A stretch of DNA of 64,000 nt from Flavobacterium sp. LC2016-01. Lineage in GTDB: Bacteria; Bacteroidota; Bacteroidia; Flavobacteriales; Flavobacteriaceae. Location: assembly GCF_009711135.1 (NCBI RefSeq), contig NZ_WMIC01000006.1, positions 62,001 through 126,000 on the forward strand. The letters run 5' to 3'. A program made the position numbers and the translations under genes. Below are positions 38,288 through 46,904 of this stretch, piece after piece (the stretch's first letter is position 1; each line of letters opens with the position of its first letter). The notes beneath the pieces are model-generated. The model had not been told where the DNA came from. It saw nothing but the letters and a program-made list of their open reading frames with translations, and did not search any database.

Positions 38288-38424
38288 CTTTTGAATGATT
38301 TGAATTTTAGTATTAAAACAGATAAAAGCAATGCTTTTTTTGTAAATAAATGCAGAAAATTAAATCTGAAATAAGATTATCCGAATTGGTAAAAACGCTG
38401 AAAAGCAAAAAAAATATAAATTAA

Positions 38425-40068
38425 ATGAATAGACGTAGCGCCTTAAAATTAGCAGCATCAGGATTAATGGGTTTGTATTTATCACCTTTGCTGGCTAAAG
38501 GGGAACTTTTAACTGCACCTATTTTCAAAGGTCCTTTTGAACCCACTTGGGATTCTCTGGCCAAATATCAAGTTCCAGATTGGTTTCGTGATGCAAAGTT
38601 TGGAATGTGGGCGCATTGGGGACCTCAATGCCAGCCTGAAGCGGGTGATTGGTATGGAAGAGGCATGTATGAGGAAGGTTCTCGACAATATAAATTTCAT
38701 GTAGAAAAATACGGTCATCCTTCTAAATTTGGCTTTAAAGATGTAATCAATGTCTGGAAAGCAGATAATTGGAATCCCGAAGAATTAGTCAGTCTGTATA
38801 AAGATGCCGGAGCCAAATATTTTATGGCGATGGCGAATCATCATGATAATTTGGATCTTTATGACAGCAAATATCAGCCTCATTGGAATTCAACCAAAAT
38901 GGGACCTAAAAAAGATATCATAGCAGGTTGGGAAAAAGCGGCCCGAAAAGCCAATCTTCCTTTTGCAGTGAGCATTCACGCAGCACATGCCTGGAGCTGG
39001 TTTGAAACTGCACAGCGTTCTGACATAAATGGTCCTTTGGCTGGTGTGCCATATGATGGAAAATTAACGAAAGCAGATGGAAAAGGAACTTGGTGGGAAG
39101 GTTTAGATCCGCAGGAACTGTACGCTCAAAATCATCCATTAAGCGAAAAAAGTGACGATAACGGCGGAATACACAGCCAATGGAATTGGGGCAGTGGAGT
39201 AGCAAAACCATCAGAAGCCTATATGGAAAACTTTCATAACAGAACAATTGATTTGATCGACAAATACAATCCTGATATGCTTTATTTTGACGATACAGCC
39301 TTGCCGCTTTGGCCAATCAGCGATGCAGGTTTGCGTATTGCAGCACATTTGTATAATAAAAGTGTTCAAAAAAATAAAACCGTTCAAGCCGTAATTACCG
39401 GAAAAATTTTAGACGAACAGCAAAAAAAAGCTATAGTGTGGGATATTGAAAAAGGACAAAGCAATGAAATTGAACCTTTGCCTTGGCAGACAGATACTTG
39501 TATTGGTCATTGGCATTATGATCGAAGTGTTTATGAAAATAAGCGTTATAAATCGGCTAAAACGGTTATTCACACTTTAATTGATGTAGTAAGTAAAAAT
39601 GGAAATTTAATGCTTAATATTCCAGTAAGAGGTGATGGAAGCATTGACGAATTGGAACGCCAAATTGTAAAAGAAATTGGGGCTTGGATGAAACTTAACG
39701 GCAAAAGTATTTATGGTACGCGCCCATGGAAAATTTTTGGCGAAGGCCCACAACAGGGAAGTGCTGGAGCGTTAACAGCTCAAGGTTTCAACGAAGGAAA
39801 AGGAAAGCCTTTTACAGCTGAAGATATTCGTTTTGTGCAAAAGGACAAAATTCTTTATGCGACTGTTATGGAGTGGCCAGAAAACGGAACTGCAGTTATT
39901 AAAAGTTTAGGCGCAAAAAAAACTTATCATACTGAGAAAATAAAAAAGATTAAACTAGTCAGCACTGGAGAAACGCTTAGTTTTAAACAAAATGATGAAG
40001 CTCTCGAAGTATATTTTCCAAAACAAAAACCTGAAGCGTCATTTGCAAATGCTTTGGAAATAAGTTGA
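38425..40068 (+). CDS. Exported alpha-L-fucosidase, GH29
   Basis: 547 residues. The N-terminus MNRRSALKLAASGLMG is a twin-arginine-type signal. The GH29 opening WFRDAKFGMWAHWGPQCQP is clear, followed by AKYFMAMANHHDN with the substrate-binding histidines. The nucleophile Asp fits YNPDMLYFDDTALPLW. A C-terminal beta-sandwich follows. The family cleaves terminal alpha-L-fucose. It is divergent from an AraC regulator that probably senses the substrate or product. No transporter or other fucose gene is nearby. Confidence 0.93.
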   Translation: MNRRSALKLAASGLMGLYLSPLLAKGELLTAPIFKGPFEPTWDSLAKYQVPDWFRDAKFGMWAHWGPQCQPEAGDWYGRGMYEEGSRQYKFHVEKYGHPSKFGFKDVINVWKADNWNPEELVSLYKDAGAKYFMAMANHHDNLDLYDSKYQPHWNSTKMGPKKDIIAGWEKAARKANLPFAVSIHAAHAWSWFETAQRSDINGPLAGVPYDGKLTKADGKGTWWEGLDPQELYAQNHPLSEKSDDNGGIHSQWNWGSGVAKPSEAYMENFHNRTIDLIDKYNPDMLYFDDTALPLWPISDAGLRIAAHLYNKSVQKNKTVQAVITGKILDEQQKKAIVWDIEKGQSNEIEPLPWQTDTCIGHWHYDRSVYENKRYKSAKTVIHTLIDVVSKNGNLMLNIPVRGDGSIDELERQIVKEIGAWMKLNGKSIYGTRPWKIFGEGPQQGSAGALTAQGFNEGKGKPFTAEDIRFVQKDKILYATVMEWPENGTAVIKSLGAKKTYHTEKIKKIKLVSTGETLSFKQNDEALEVYFPKQKPEASFANALEIS

Positions 40069-40203
40069 TTTTTTTGAAGTAATTCCAACCTTTTTATAAA
40101 AAATGTGCTCTATAGTACTGATACATTATTTGTTTTTGGATAAAAGATAATTGGATATCTAAATCTAAAAGAAATAAATAGTATCATTACTAAAAATCAA
40201 TTT

Positions 40204-41430
40204 ATGAGATCATTTTTTTTATTACTTCTGTTTTGCTTGGCTATTAGCTGTATGAAAAAGCAAAAAGAGTTTGAAAATTTTACCGATAAAGGTTCTAGCT
40301 ATCAAGGTTTTGATGCAGTTAAACATAATCCCAAAATCACTGATTTAGAAGGTACCTGGAGTATAAGTGAATTAATAGAAAGTGTCGAAACGAAAGAGTA
40401 TTGGCTATATCCTAATAATGGAGAGCAGATTAGGTCTGGAAATTATATTTCACTTCATCCTGATCAAACTTTTGTAAGTGGCTATACCGCATTTTGTGGA
40501 AACGATTGTTTTACGAATACTAAAGGTAAATACAAAATCATAGACAAAAATTACATCTGTTTTTATTTGGAAAAAATTACCAAAAGTGGTGACTGTTCTG
40601 GGAATTTTACTCCAAACAGAGATTTAGGATTATATTATTACTACAAAAAAGATAGTATTTTTTGTTTACTAAAAAGCAATGGAAATCTTGAACAAGACAA
40701 GAAGAATGTTCAGTACCGCGATTTGGTTACTGCAAAACGTGCTGAAGTTCAAAAATTTTATAGAAGTGACAGCTATAATTCCAGTATGTTTAATTGGAAA
40801 CGTACTGATTATACTGATGAAATAGCAATCGTTGCATTTTGCATGGCCGAAAATAAAATCAAAAATTATGAGCTGTTGTATTATGATAAAGGTGACAGGT
40901 ATTGTACAATGGCAATGGCTTTAGTAAAAATCAAAGGTGAATTTTGTTATGTAATCTATAATACGGGAGGAAATCCAATGGTTTCTTTATATGATGATTC
41001 TAAAGTTTTGCAAACCGATAAATGGATGAATCAAATTGATGATGATAAATCGCTGAACGTTAAAAGTTTCAGAGTAAAGAATAGACCAAATGAATCACCT
41101 TTTGATAAGAAAACGATAACCGTAGTAAAGAAGGAAAACGAAATTTATAAAGTTACTTATGTAAATTATCCTAAAGATCTTGAACATTTTTATGTTTTTA
41201 CTTTAAACGTTTATTTTCAAAATTCAAAACCTATATATTTCGATTACGAAAGTGCTGCTGTTCGAAAGAATGATAATTACGCTCCGAAATTAGGGCTATA
41301 TATTTTGGATTGGGAAAATAATAAAGTCCTAGTAAAAAACATTAACGGCGGAGGAACATATTTAGCTATTAATTGGATGAAAAAAGAGATCGATCGGATA
41401 ATGGATGAAATCAAAACTAAAAATCTTTAG
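40204..41430 (+). CDS. Lipoprotein of unknown function sharing a domain with the WG locus
   Basis: 408 residues; the signal ends in LAISCMKK, a lipobox. Residues about 45-180 repeat the domain seen in the 35540 product: GNYISLHPDQTFVSG, CGNDCF, GKYKIIDKNYICFYLEK, SGDCSGNFTPN and a closing NVQYRDL. The C-terminal half (about 200-400) is strand-rich and unrecognised. It has its own upstream region of about 135 bases with no clear promoter. It ends 24 bases from the convergent glycosylase gene. Confidence 0.75.
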   Translation: MRSFFLLLLFCLAISCMKKQKEFENFTDKGSSYQGFDAVKHNPKITDLEGTWSISELIESVETKEYWLYPNNGEQIRSGNYISLHPDQTFVSGYTAFCGNDCFTNTKGKYKIIDKNYICFYLEKITKSGDCSGNFTPNRDLGLYYYYKKDSIFCLLKSNGNLEQDKKNVQYRDLVTAKRAEVQKFYRSDSYNSSMFNWKRTDYTDEIAIVAFCMAENKIKNYELLYYDKGDRYCTMAMALVKIKGEFCYVIYNTGGNPMVSLYDDSKVLQTDKWMNQIDDDKSLNVKSFRVKNRPNESPFDKKTITVVKKENEIYKVTYVNYPKDLEHFYVFTLNVYFQNSKPIYFDYESAAVRKNDNYAPKLGLYILDWENNKVLVKNINGGGTYLAINWMKKEIDRIMDEIKTKNL

Positions 41431-41454
41431 ATTTAAATAAGTAAATCACTTAAG

Positions 41455-42087
41455 TTATATCTTATTAGGTTTACTCACATATTTATTTCCTTTAATAAAA
41501 AAGCGCCAAGGCAGAAGCGCATCTTCCTGAGCATACGCAACACCTACGCGAGGTGTGGCAGCAATTTCTTCTTCAGTATATCTGATGCCATGATCTTCCA
41601 GCCAAATTTCATCTCCGCCCAAATCCTTTTTATTAAATGAACTGTCAATTCCGAGAGCTTTTGCTGCCGAGCCTGGACCAGATGAAATTGCAGGTTTAGA
41701 AAAAGGCATATTTCGTCTTTCTTCCATAATCTCTTTTCCTGTTAAAGGCTCAATTGCTCTGATTAAAACGGCATGCGGTTCGCCTTCAACCGAAGTGACA
41801 ATATTAAAAAGATGATGAATACCGTAACATAAATAAACATAAGAAACACCGCCAGCACCAAACATTATCTCAGTTCGGTTCGTTCGTCTGCCTCCATAAG
41901 CATGTGACGCTTTATCCTGAATGCCAAAATAAGCTTCTGTTTCTACGATAATTCCGGAAGTTATTTTTCCGTCAATTTCTGTGCAGAGCACTTTCCCTAA
42001 AAGATCTTTAGCTAGAAAAAGAACATCTTGGTTTAGATAATAAGCGAAAGGTAATTTCGATGGAAATTTTATAGATGATGAAGCCAT
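41455..42087 (-). CDS. DNA-3-methyladenine glycosylase (AAG/MPG family)
   Basis: 210 residues, the usual family length. The block GIIVETEAYFG holds the catalytic Glu, and GGVSYVYLCYGIHHLFNIVT is the family's DNA-intercalating and base-pocket region. RAIEPLTG and SSGPGSAAKALGID match the C-terminal conserved parts. It excises alkylated purines (3-methyladenine, hypoxanthine) in base excision repair. The notable point is the upstream region: a 7-bp tandem repeat abuts the -7 promoter element. Confidence 0.92.
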   Translation of the reverse strand: MASSSIKFPSKLPFAYYLNQDVLFLAKDLLGKVLCTEIDGKITSGIIVETEAYFGIQDKASHAYGGRRTNRTEIMFGAGGVSYVYLCYGIHHLFNIVTSVEGEPHAVLIRAIEPLTGKEIMEERRNMPFSKPAISSGPGSAAKALGIDSSFNKKDLGGDEIWLEDHGIRYTEEEIAATPRVGVAYAQEDALLPWRFFIKGNKYVSKPNKI

Positions 42088-42105
42088 TTGTCAGTTTTAT
42101 TTATG

Positions 42106-42113
42106 CAAATGTA
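42106..42113 (-). promoter_or_regulatory. -7 box of the glycosylase promoter
   Basis: TACATTTG on the minus strand matches TAnnTTTG. Transcription would start near 42099, about 12 bases before the ATG. The tandem repeat overlaps this box by three bases and fills the place where TTG (-33) should be. Confidence 0.55.
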
Positions 42114-42180
42114 AAGAGTAAAGAGTAAAGAGTAAAGAGTAAAGAGTGAAGAGTGAAGAGTGAAGAGTGAAATGTAAAAA
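42111..42180. repeat. Heptanucleotide tandem repeat
   Basis: Five units of GTAAAGA, then three of GTGAAGA, then GTGAAAT and GTAAAAA: ten contiguous 7-bp periods. The two perfect blocks with one fixed base change imply slippage or unequal exchange. It lies directly upstream of the glycosylase gene. Confidence 0.95.
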
Positions 42181-42210
42181 ATGTCTCAGACTTTATCTGA
42201 GACATTTTTT
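42175..42210. terminator. Bidirectional hairpin terminator
   Basis: ATGTCTCAG / CTGAGACAT stem with a 7-base loop and A/T runs on both sides. It terminates the minus-strand SDR gene ending at 42234 and isolates the glycosylase promoter. Confidence 0.85.
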
Positions 42211-42233
42211 GATTTTAACAGACTTGCAAACAT

Positions 42234-43067
42234 TTACTTAAAATCTGCGGAAAAAGTAAGTTCTTTATTGGTTTCAATTTCGTTTTTTAAAGATTCAATT
42301 TTGTAATTCGCATATTTATAAGCATCTGATCCTGTTAGTAATCGAAGAGGAGGCTCTTGATTTTTAGTAACTTGGATAATTAAATTGGCTACTTTGTCTG
42401 GATCTCCTGCTTGATTTCCAGGAATATCATTTTGATGCGCTTTTACACTATCACGAATATCCGTATAAGAATCAATTGGATTTTTTGCCACAATAAGCGA
42501 AGAGCTATTTAAGAAATTAGTTCTCGTATAACCCGGTTCTATGATGGTGACATTGATCCCGAAAGGCTTAACTTCTTGAGCAAGAGCTTCAGAAATGCCT
42601 TCAACTGCAAATTTAGTGCTACAGTAAATTCCCCAGCCAGCTCCGGCCACTAAACCAAAAACGGATGAAAGATTAATAATATGCCCAGATTTTGCTGCTC
42701 TCATATGAGGAAGAACTGCTCTCGTTACATTCAGCAAACCGAAGACGTTAACATCAAAATTAGCACGCACTTCAGCATCAGAACTTTCTTCTATCCCTCC
42801 AATTAAACCATAACCGGCATTATTTACCAAATAATCAATTGTGCCAAATTGTGTTACGGCTTTTTCAACGGCTTCTGAGACACTTTTTTCATCAGTTAAA
42901 TTAACTTCTAACGGAAGAAAATTGGATGACGAAATTCCAACTGCTTCTTTTAAGGCTGCAATATTTCTGGCAGTGGCGGCAACATTATATCCAAGATCTA
43001 ATAATTGTTTGACCAAAATAAGCCCAATTCCCTGAGATGTTCCTGTAATGAACCATGTTTTTTTCAT
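42234..43067 (-). CDS. SDR-family oxidoreductase
   Basis: 277 residues, classical SDR. The cofactor site is ITGTSQGIGL, with the structural motif NNAGYG, a serine in LSSVFG and the catalytic YCSTK pair. The long C-terminal part (GDPDKVANLIIQV, PPLRLLTGSDAYKYA) is typical of the SDR group that also includes the 63307-62474 gene, and the two look like paralogues. Substrate unknown. It is transcribed toward the glycosylase gene and is followed by a terminator. Confidence 0.9.
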   Translation of the reverse strand: MKKTWFITGTSQGIGLILVKQLLDLGYNVAATARNIAALKEAVGISSSNFLPLEVNLTDEKSVSEAVEKAVTQFGTIDYLVNNAGYGLIGGIEESSDAEVRANFDVNVFGLLNVTRAVLPHMRAAKSGHIINLSSVFGLVAGAGWGIYCSTKFAVEGISEALAQEVKPFGINVTIIEPGYTRTNFLNSSSLIVAKNPIDSYTDIRDSVKAHQNDIPGNQAGDPDKVANLIIQVTKNQEPPLRLLTGSDAYKYANYKIESLKNEIETNKELTFSADFK

Positions 43068-43228
43068 AATGTTATTTATTACGTTTATTAAAAATTATTC
43101 TATTGAGAAGCAGGGTACAAAAGAAAGGGGACTATAAAAATTGATTATGTGACGGCATCACATTTTGGGTTATAGGAGAAATTTGGATTTTGGCGCCGAC
43201 TTCACTCAACCTTTGTAATGTAAAGTTA

Positions 43229-44179
43229 CTATTCTCTGATTGAAGTTTTATCTTCTAAAGTCATTCTAGCAATTTCATCTTTTCGTTTAAAACTGACGCC
43301 CTTATGACTTTTGATATAGTTTAATAAATCAGATGTTGTTTTAACCATTTGCGGCGTTCCGCCAATCCTGTCATGAAAGCTTATAGACATTTGCCTGCGT
43401 TTCGATTCGCTTTCGGCATAAAGCTGGTCAAATTCTGCTTTTACCTGATTGAAAAATTGGTCAGTTGAGAAGTTTTTACCTTCAATCAAGACAATATCAT
43501 TGGAGCGAATGGTGTAGGGCACAACGGCAAAATCTTTTTTATTTGCTTGAATTATAAATGGTTCATCTCTGCTTAAATCATCAATGTGATACGTAAAACC
43601 TAATTCCTGCAGAATTTTAATGGTGTTTTCTCCACGACGGAGCCAGTTTGCATTATATCCAACAGGAGTAAATCCGGTTACTTGTTTTATAGCATCGGCA
43701 CCTGCTTTAATAAATTTTTTCTCTTCTTCATACGACATAGCGTACTGGGAACTCCAATTCATACCATGCGCAGCGGCTTCATGGCCTCGCTGTACTATTT
43801 CCTTAGCAAGAGCAGGATTTTGCAGCACAGCAGAACCGACCATGTGCGATGTGATTTTTATGCCGTGTTTATCCCAATTGTCCAGCATTCTGGGAATCCC
43901 TTCTTTATAACCATATTGATACCAAGTTAAAGCGGGCAGATCAATATAGCCTTTTTGCATATTTTGAGGAAACGGACTTTCTGCGTTTTCGGGTTGTCCA
44001 CCGGCTTCAAACTGCATAGAAACAGAAACAACCAAACGTGAACCATCTAACCATTTGTTTTGTATTTCAGATTCCATTTTATTTTCATTTATAGTATTTG
44101 AAAATGTATCAACAGGATTTGCCATTACAGCTGCGCCTGTTAAGCCCGCCATTTTTATAAAATTTCTTCTTGTTGTCAT
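43229..44179 (-). CDS. Tat-exported polysaccharide deacetylase-family protein
   Basis: About 316 residues from MTTRRNFIKMAGLTG; this start gives a clean twin-arginine signal (RRNFIK) and is preferred over an ATG seven codons upstream. The NodB-like domain follows: VVSVSMQFEAGGQ in the first catalytic strand and GHEAAAHGMNWS in the His block, a form seen in PuuE/PgdA-like members rather than chitin deacetylases. The usual second Asp of TFDD is absent from the first motif. Substrate unknown. It is downstream of the porin gene, separated by the dispersed repeat. Confidence 0.8.
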   Translation of the reverse strand: MTTRRNFIKMAGLTGAAVMANPVDTFSNTINENKMESEIQNKWLDGSRLVVSVSMQFEAGGQPENAESPFPQNMQKGYIDLPALTWYQYGYKEGIPRMLDNWDKHGIKITSHMVGSAVLQNPALAKEIVQRGHEAAAHGMNWSSQYAMSYEEEKKFIKAGADAIKQVTGFTPVGYNANWLRRGENTIKILQELGFTYHIDDLSRDEPFIIQANKKDFAVVPYTIRSNDIVLIEGKNFSTDQFFNQVKAEFDQLYAESESKRRQMSISFHDRIGGTPQMVKTTSDLLNYIKSHKGVSFKRKDEIARMTLEDKTSIRE

Positions 44180-44207
44180 TGTTTGTATATTATAATTCAT
44201 TAAAATA

Positions 44208-44355
44208 TTTTAACACATAGAAACATAGATTTTGGATTAACTCCTTTGATAAAGATTGAAAAAAAATGACAAGTCATTTAACACATAGCCTATGTTTGTT
44301 AATGCAAGTGAAACGCCTTTTTACAGCAATGAATCTATGTTTCTATGTGTTTAAA
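44208..44355. repeat. Dispersed palindromic intergenic repeat, copy B
   Basis: About 148 bases with the same inverted ends (AACACATAGAAACATAG) and the same internal GCAAGTGAAACGCCTTTTT block as copy A at 9037-9176. It is in the same orientation but diverged between the conserved blocks. It separates the porin and deacetylase genes. Confidence 0.8.
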
Positions 44356-44366
44356 TTATAAAGTCA

Positions 44367-45734
44367 TTAAAATTTAAGTTGCATAGTAACTCCTGTAAAA
44401 AACATATTTTTTCCTGCACTGGCAGCTTTCAAAAAATCTCCGGCTTGAAACCAGGTTGCTTCAACTCTAAAATACAGGTATTGATTTGGAGTGTAAATAA
44501 TTTCACTTTCCAGTTGCTTTCCAATTTCTTTCGCAGTTGTTGAATCTCCCGGATAAATCATCGCGGTATTTGGACCGTAAATTCCGTCTTCGCTGCTGTA
44601 TCTCCAAAACATATCATAATCAATAACCCAATCAATATTTTTGGCCAATTCTAAACTGATCGACGGATGAAAATCAACAAGATTGGAAGGCCCGATAACA
44701 GAGGCCAAACCAAAATATGCGCCTCGGGGAAACAACGGATTAAAGGTGTTTAATTTGTTGTCTCCATTTGTTTTATCTCCACTGATTAATTCGACTTTAA
44801 AACCAAATTCGGGATGCAGAACAACAGAAGTGAGTCTATATCCAGTGTTTAGAGAAACCGTCCAGGCTTTAATGTCTTTAGAATCCACATCTCCAAACTG
44901 ATAAACGGCTTCGGCATCATAACGCCATTCGTCATATTTTCCCCAAATACGTGTTCCAACAGAATGACGAAGCTCTTTTCCGCTCGCATCATCAAAATTG
45001 GCATTTGCTCTTTGATATCCTAAATAATAAAGGTCAATATTTTTGATGGCAGGAATTTTATTGATGACAAAATAACTTCCCCAAAACTGTCTTTTTTTAT
45101 TCGAATAATCATCAAAAATGCCATCTTGCGCCACTACATAATGGCTGTAAAATAAATCAGCGCGATAATTATTAAAACCTAGAATAGCTTTTGCAGCATC
45201 AAACGACTGGCGATTGTTTGGTCCGTCGCGAACGGCAACTAAACGCTGTGAGCCATAGCTTAATTCTTGTCTTCCCGCTCTAAAAAGCAGCAGTTTGTTT
45301 TTCTCTGTAATCAGATTAATATCCACAAAACCTTGATGTACTTCAAGCGGATCACTGTCAACCGGACTCGGGTCAATTCGGCTGTTGGCATTACTGCTTT
45401 GAAGCTGTACAAAAGCTCTGAAATAGCGACTGGCATGAAAATCAGCATGAAGCAAAAATCGGTTTAAGATATAGCCGTCGTGATCGACAGGATCGTCTCC
45501 CCATTTTTCATTTTTGGCATAGAAATATTGATATCTTACTTCCCCTCCAAAACTCAAATACGTTTTTCCCGAAGAGGAGAGAGGCAGATATTTCATGGTT
45601 TTGTACCAATCTTTTTTAACCGTATCTTTTTGTAACACTTCATAATTTTCGTCAAACCGCAATGGTTTAAAATCTGGGTATGACTGAGCCTGAAGCTGCA
45701 TACAAATAAGAAATAATAAAATAATTTTTTTCAT
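44367..45734 (-). CDS. Outer-membrane porin of the alginate-export type
   Basis: 455 residues with a signal peptide ending at LQAQ. YLSFGGEVRYQYFYAKNEKWG and the DGYILNRFLLHADFHASRYFRAFVQLQS block match the alginate-export porin domain. Strand-rich barrel sequence follows, ending in MQLKF with the terminal aromatic of an outer-membrane protein. In Bacteroidota such porins often serve diffusion of small substrates, not alginate export. It starts 3 bases after the MBL-fold gene in a shared transcript. Confidence 0.82.
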   Translation of the reverse strand: MKKIILLFLICMQLQAQSYPDFKPLRFDENYEVLQKDTVKKDWYKTMKYLPLSSSGKTYLSFGGEVRYQYFYAKNEKWGDDPVDHDGYILNRFLLHADFHASRYFRAFVQLQSSNANSRIDPSPVDSDPLEVHQGFVDINLITEKNKLLLFRAGRQELSYGSQRLVAVRDGPNNRQSFDAAKAILGFNNYRADLFYSHYVVAQDGIFDDYSNKKRQFWGSYFVINKIPAIKNIDLYYLGYQRANANFDDASGKELRHSVGTRIWGKYDEWRYDAEAVYQFGDVDSKDIKAWTVSLNTGYRLTSVVLHPEFGFKVELISGDKTNGDNKLNTFNPLFPRGAYFGLASVIGPSNLVDFHPSISLELAKNIDWVIDYDMFWRYSSEDGIYGPNTAMIYPGDSTTAKEIGKQLESEIIYTPNQYLYFRVEATWFQAGDFLKAASAGKNMFFTGVTMQLKF

Positions 45735-45736
45735 GG

Positions 45737-46759
45737 CTATTTGCCTAAACTGTTTTTCTTAATATCGTTATACGCATTTGGAATATTGAAATTGTAATGC
45801 AGCCAGTTAAAAAGTACATAGCCTTTATCAAACTCTTTCATCGTAACCGAAGCTTTAACTTGTTCTAATGTTTCTCCTTTTTTAACCGCGTCTTCAACAT
45901 TTTTCTTTAAAGCATTTACATAATCAATAGTAAATTTAATTCCTTTTTTATTAGTAATTCGGCCGTGTCCTGGAACCACAACATCATTATCGCCGATCAT
46001 ATCATAAATTTTTTGAAGGTTACGAACCGGTTCCAGAAAATAACCATCAAATAACCACGGAATTGTTGGACTTTCAGCAATAAAAGGATTTCCTGCCCAC
46101 AATACATTTTTATCTGAATCTTTAAGAAATACAAACAAATCCGCTGGAGACTGTGCGGTTCCAACATTGATGATTTCTACAATTTTACCGCCTCCCAAAT
46201 CCAATTTCAAACTTTGATTGACTGCAAGCGTTAGATCAGCGGGACGATATACACTTTGTTCTATCCCGCGGTCTTTTCCAAAAAGCATGATCATAAATTG
46301 TTTGATTCCGTCGTAGTTCTTGGCAAGGTTATCTTTGCAGAATTCATTTTGAATTAAAATTGTTTCCTTCGGAAGAAGATAATTTCCAAAACAATGATCT
46401 CCGTGATCACTGGTATTTACTGCATAAACGATTGGTTTTTGCGTTACAGAACGAATCAATTTATACAACTGATCGTATAATCTTTTATTTAACATGGTTT
46501 CAATTAACAAAACGCCTTTGTCTCCCACAATAAAACCCGCAGAAGTTGCCTGCGGAATTCCCTTTGTCGTTTCAGTTTCGGTTGTCGATGGCGAAACGGC
46601 ATAAACATTCTCGGATATTTTATGTAATTGTAAAGTCACTTTATTGGCATCCCAAATAGGAACTTCGGGTGGCATTGGCATTTGTGCGTATGTATTTTGT
46701 GTCGAAAAAAATGCGACTGCAAAAAGCATAGCAATTAAAATGGATTTATAATTTTTCAT
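45737..46759 (-). CDS. Exported metallo-beta-lactamase-fold protein with altered metal ligands
   Basis: 340 residues with a signal peptide ending near TYAQ. The fold is clear (AGFIVGDKGVLLIETM, then PGHGRITN). But the HxHxDH site reads SDHGDH, so the first His is Ser; the next His site reads GTAQSPAD with Gln; and the usual GD before the last strand reads AGN. Only Asp, one or two His and the PGHG His remain. It may bind one metal or be a non-hydrolytic relative. It is in a run with a porin and an amidohydrolase. Confidence 0.82.
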   Translation of the reverse strand: MKNYKSILIAMLFAVAFFSTQNTYAQMPMPPEVPIWDANKVTLQLHKISENVYAVSPSTTETETTKGIPQATSAGFIVGDKGVLLIETMLNKRLYDQLYKLIRSVTQKPIVYAVNTSDHGDHCFGNYLLPKETILIQNEFCKDNLAKNYDGIKQFMIMLFGKDRGIEQSVYRPADLTLAVNQSLKLDLGGGKIVEIINVGTAQSPADLFVFLKDSDKNVLWAGNPFIAESPTIPWLFDGYFLEPVRNLQKIYDMIGDNDVVVPGHGRITNKKGIKFTIDYVNALKKNVEDAVKKGETLEQVKASVTMKEFDKGYVLFNWLHYNFNIPNAYNDIKKNSLGK

Positions 46760-46785
46760 GATTTAATATTTATAATGTTTTAAAA

Positions 46786-46865
46786 GTTTACCCACAGATT
46801 GAACGGATGAAACAGATTTTCGCAGATTAGTTTTAAAAAAATCAGTGTCAATCTGCTCAAATCTG
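46786..46865. repeat. Degenerate palindromic intergenic repeat
   Basis: AACAGATTTTCGCAGATTAG and GTCAATCTGCTCAAATCTGCG form a loose inverted repeat around an A-rich centre. This resembles the CAGATT/AATCTG-type repeats often seen between genes in Bacteroidota (recalled, not searched). Only one copy is present in the window. Confidence 0.45.
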
Positions 46866-46904
46866 CGTCATCTGCGTGCCATTCTCATTTCATTCAGCGT
46901 GCCA

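Noticed and set aside
38918..39316. 132-codon open frame antisense to the GH29 fucosidase
   Set aside because: A shadow of a well-supported gene, with no start context or family features.
42111..42180. CRISPR-like array
   Set aside because: The repeat unit is 7 bases with no spacers; it is a simple tandem repeat.
46860..46904. Two TGGCACGC stretches on the minus strand resembling a -24 element
   Set aside because: Neither has TTGC at the right distance, and one lies in the intergenic repeat.
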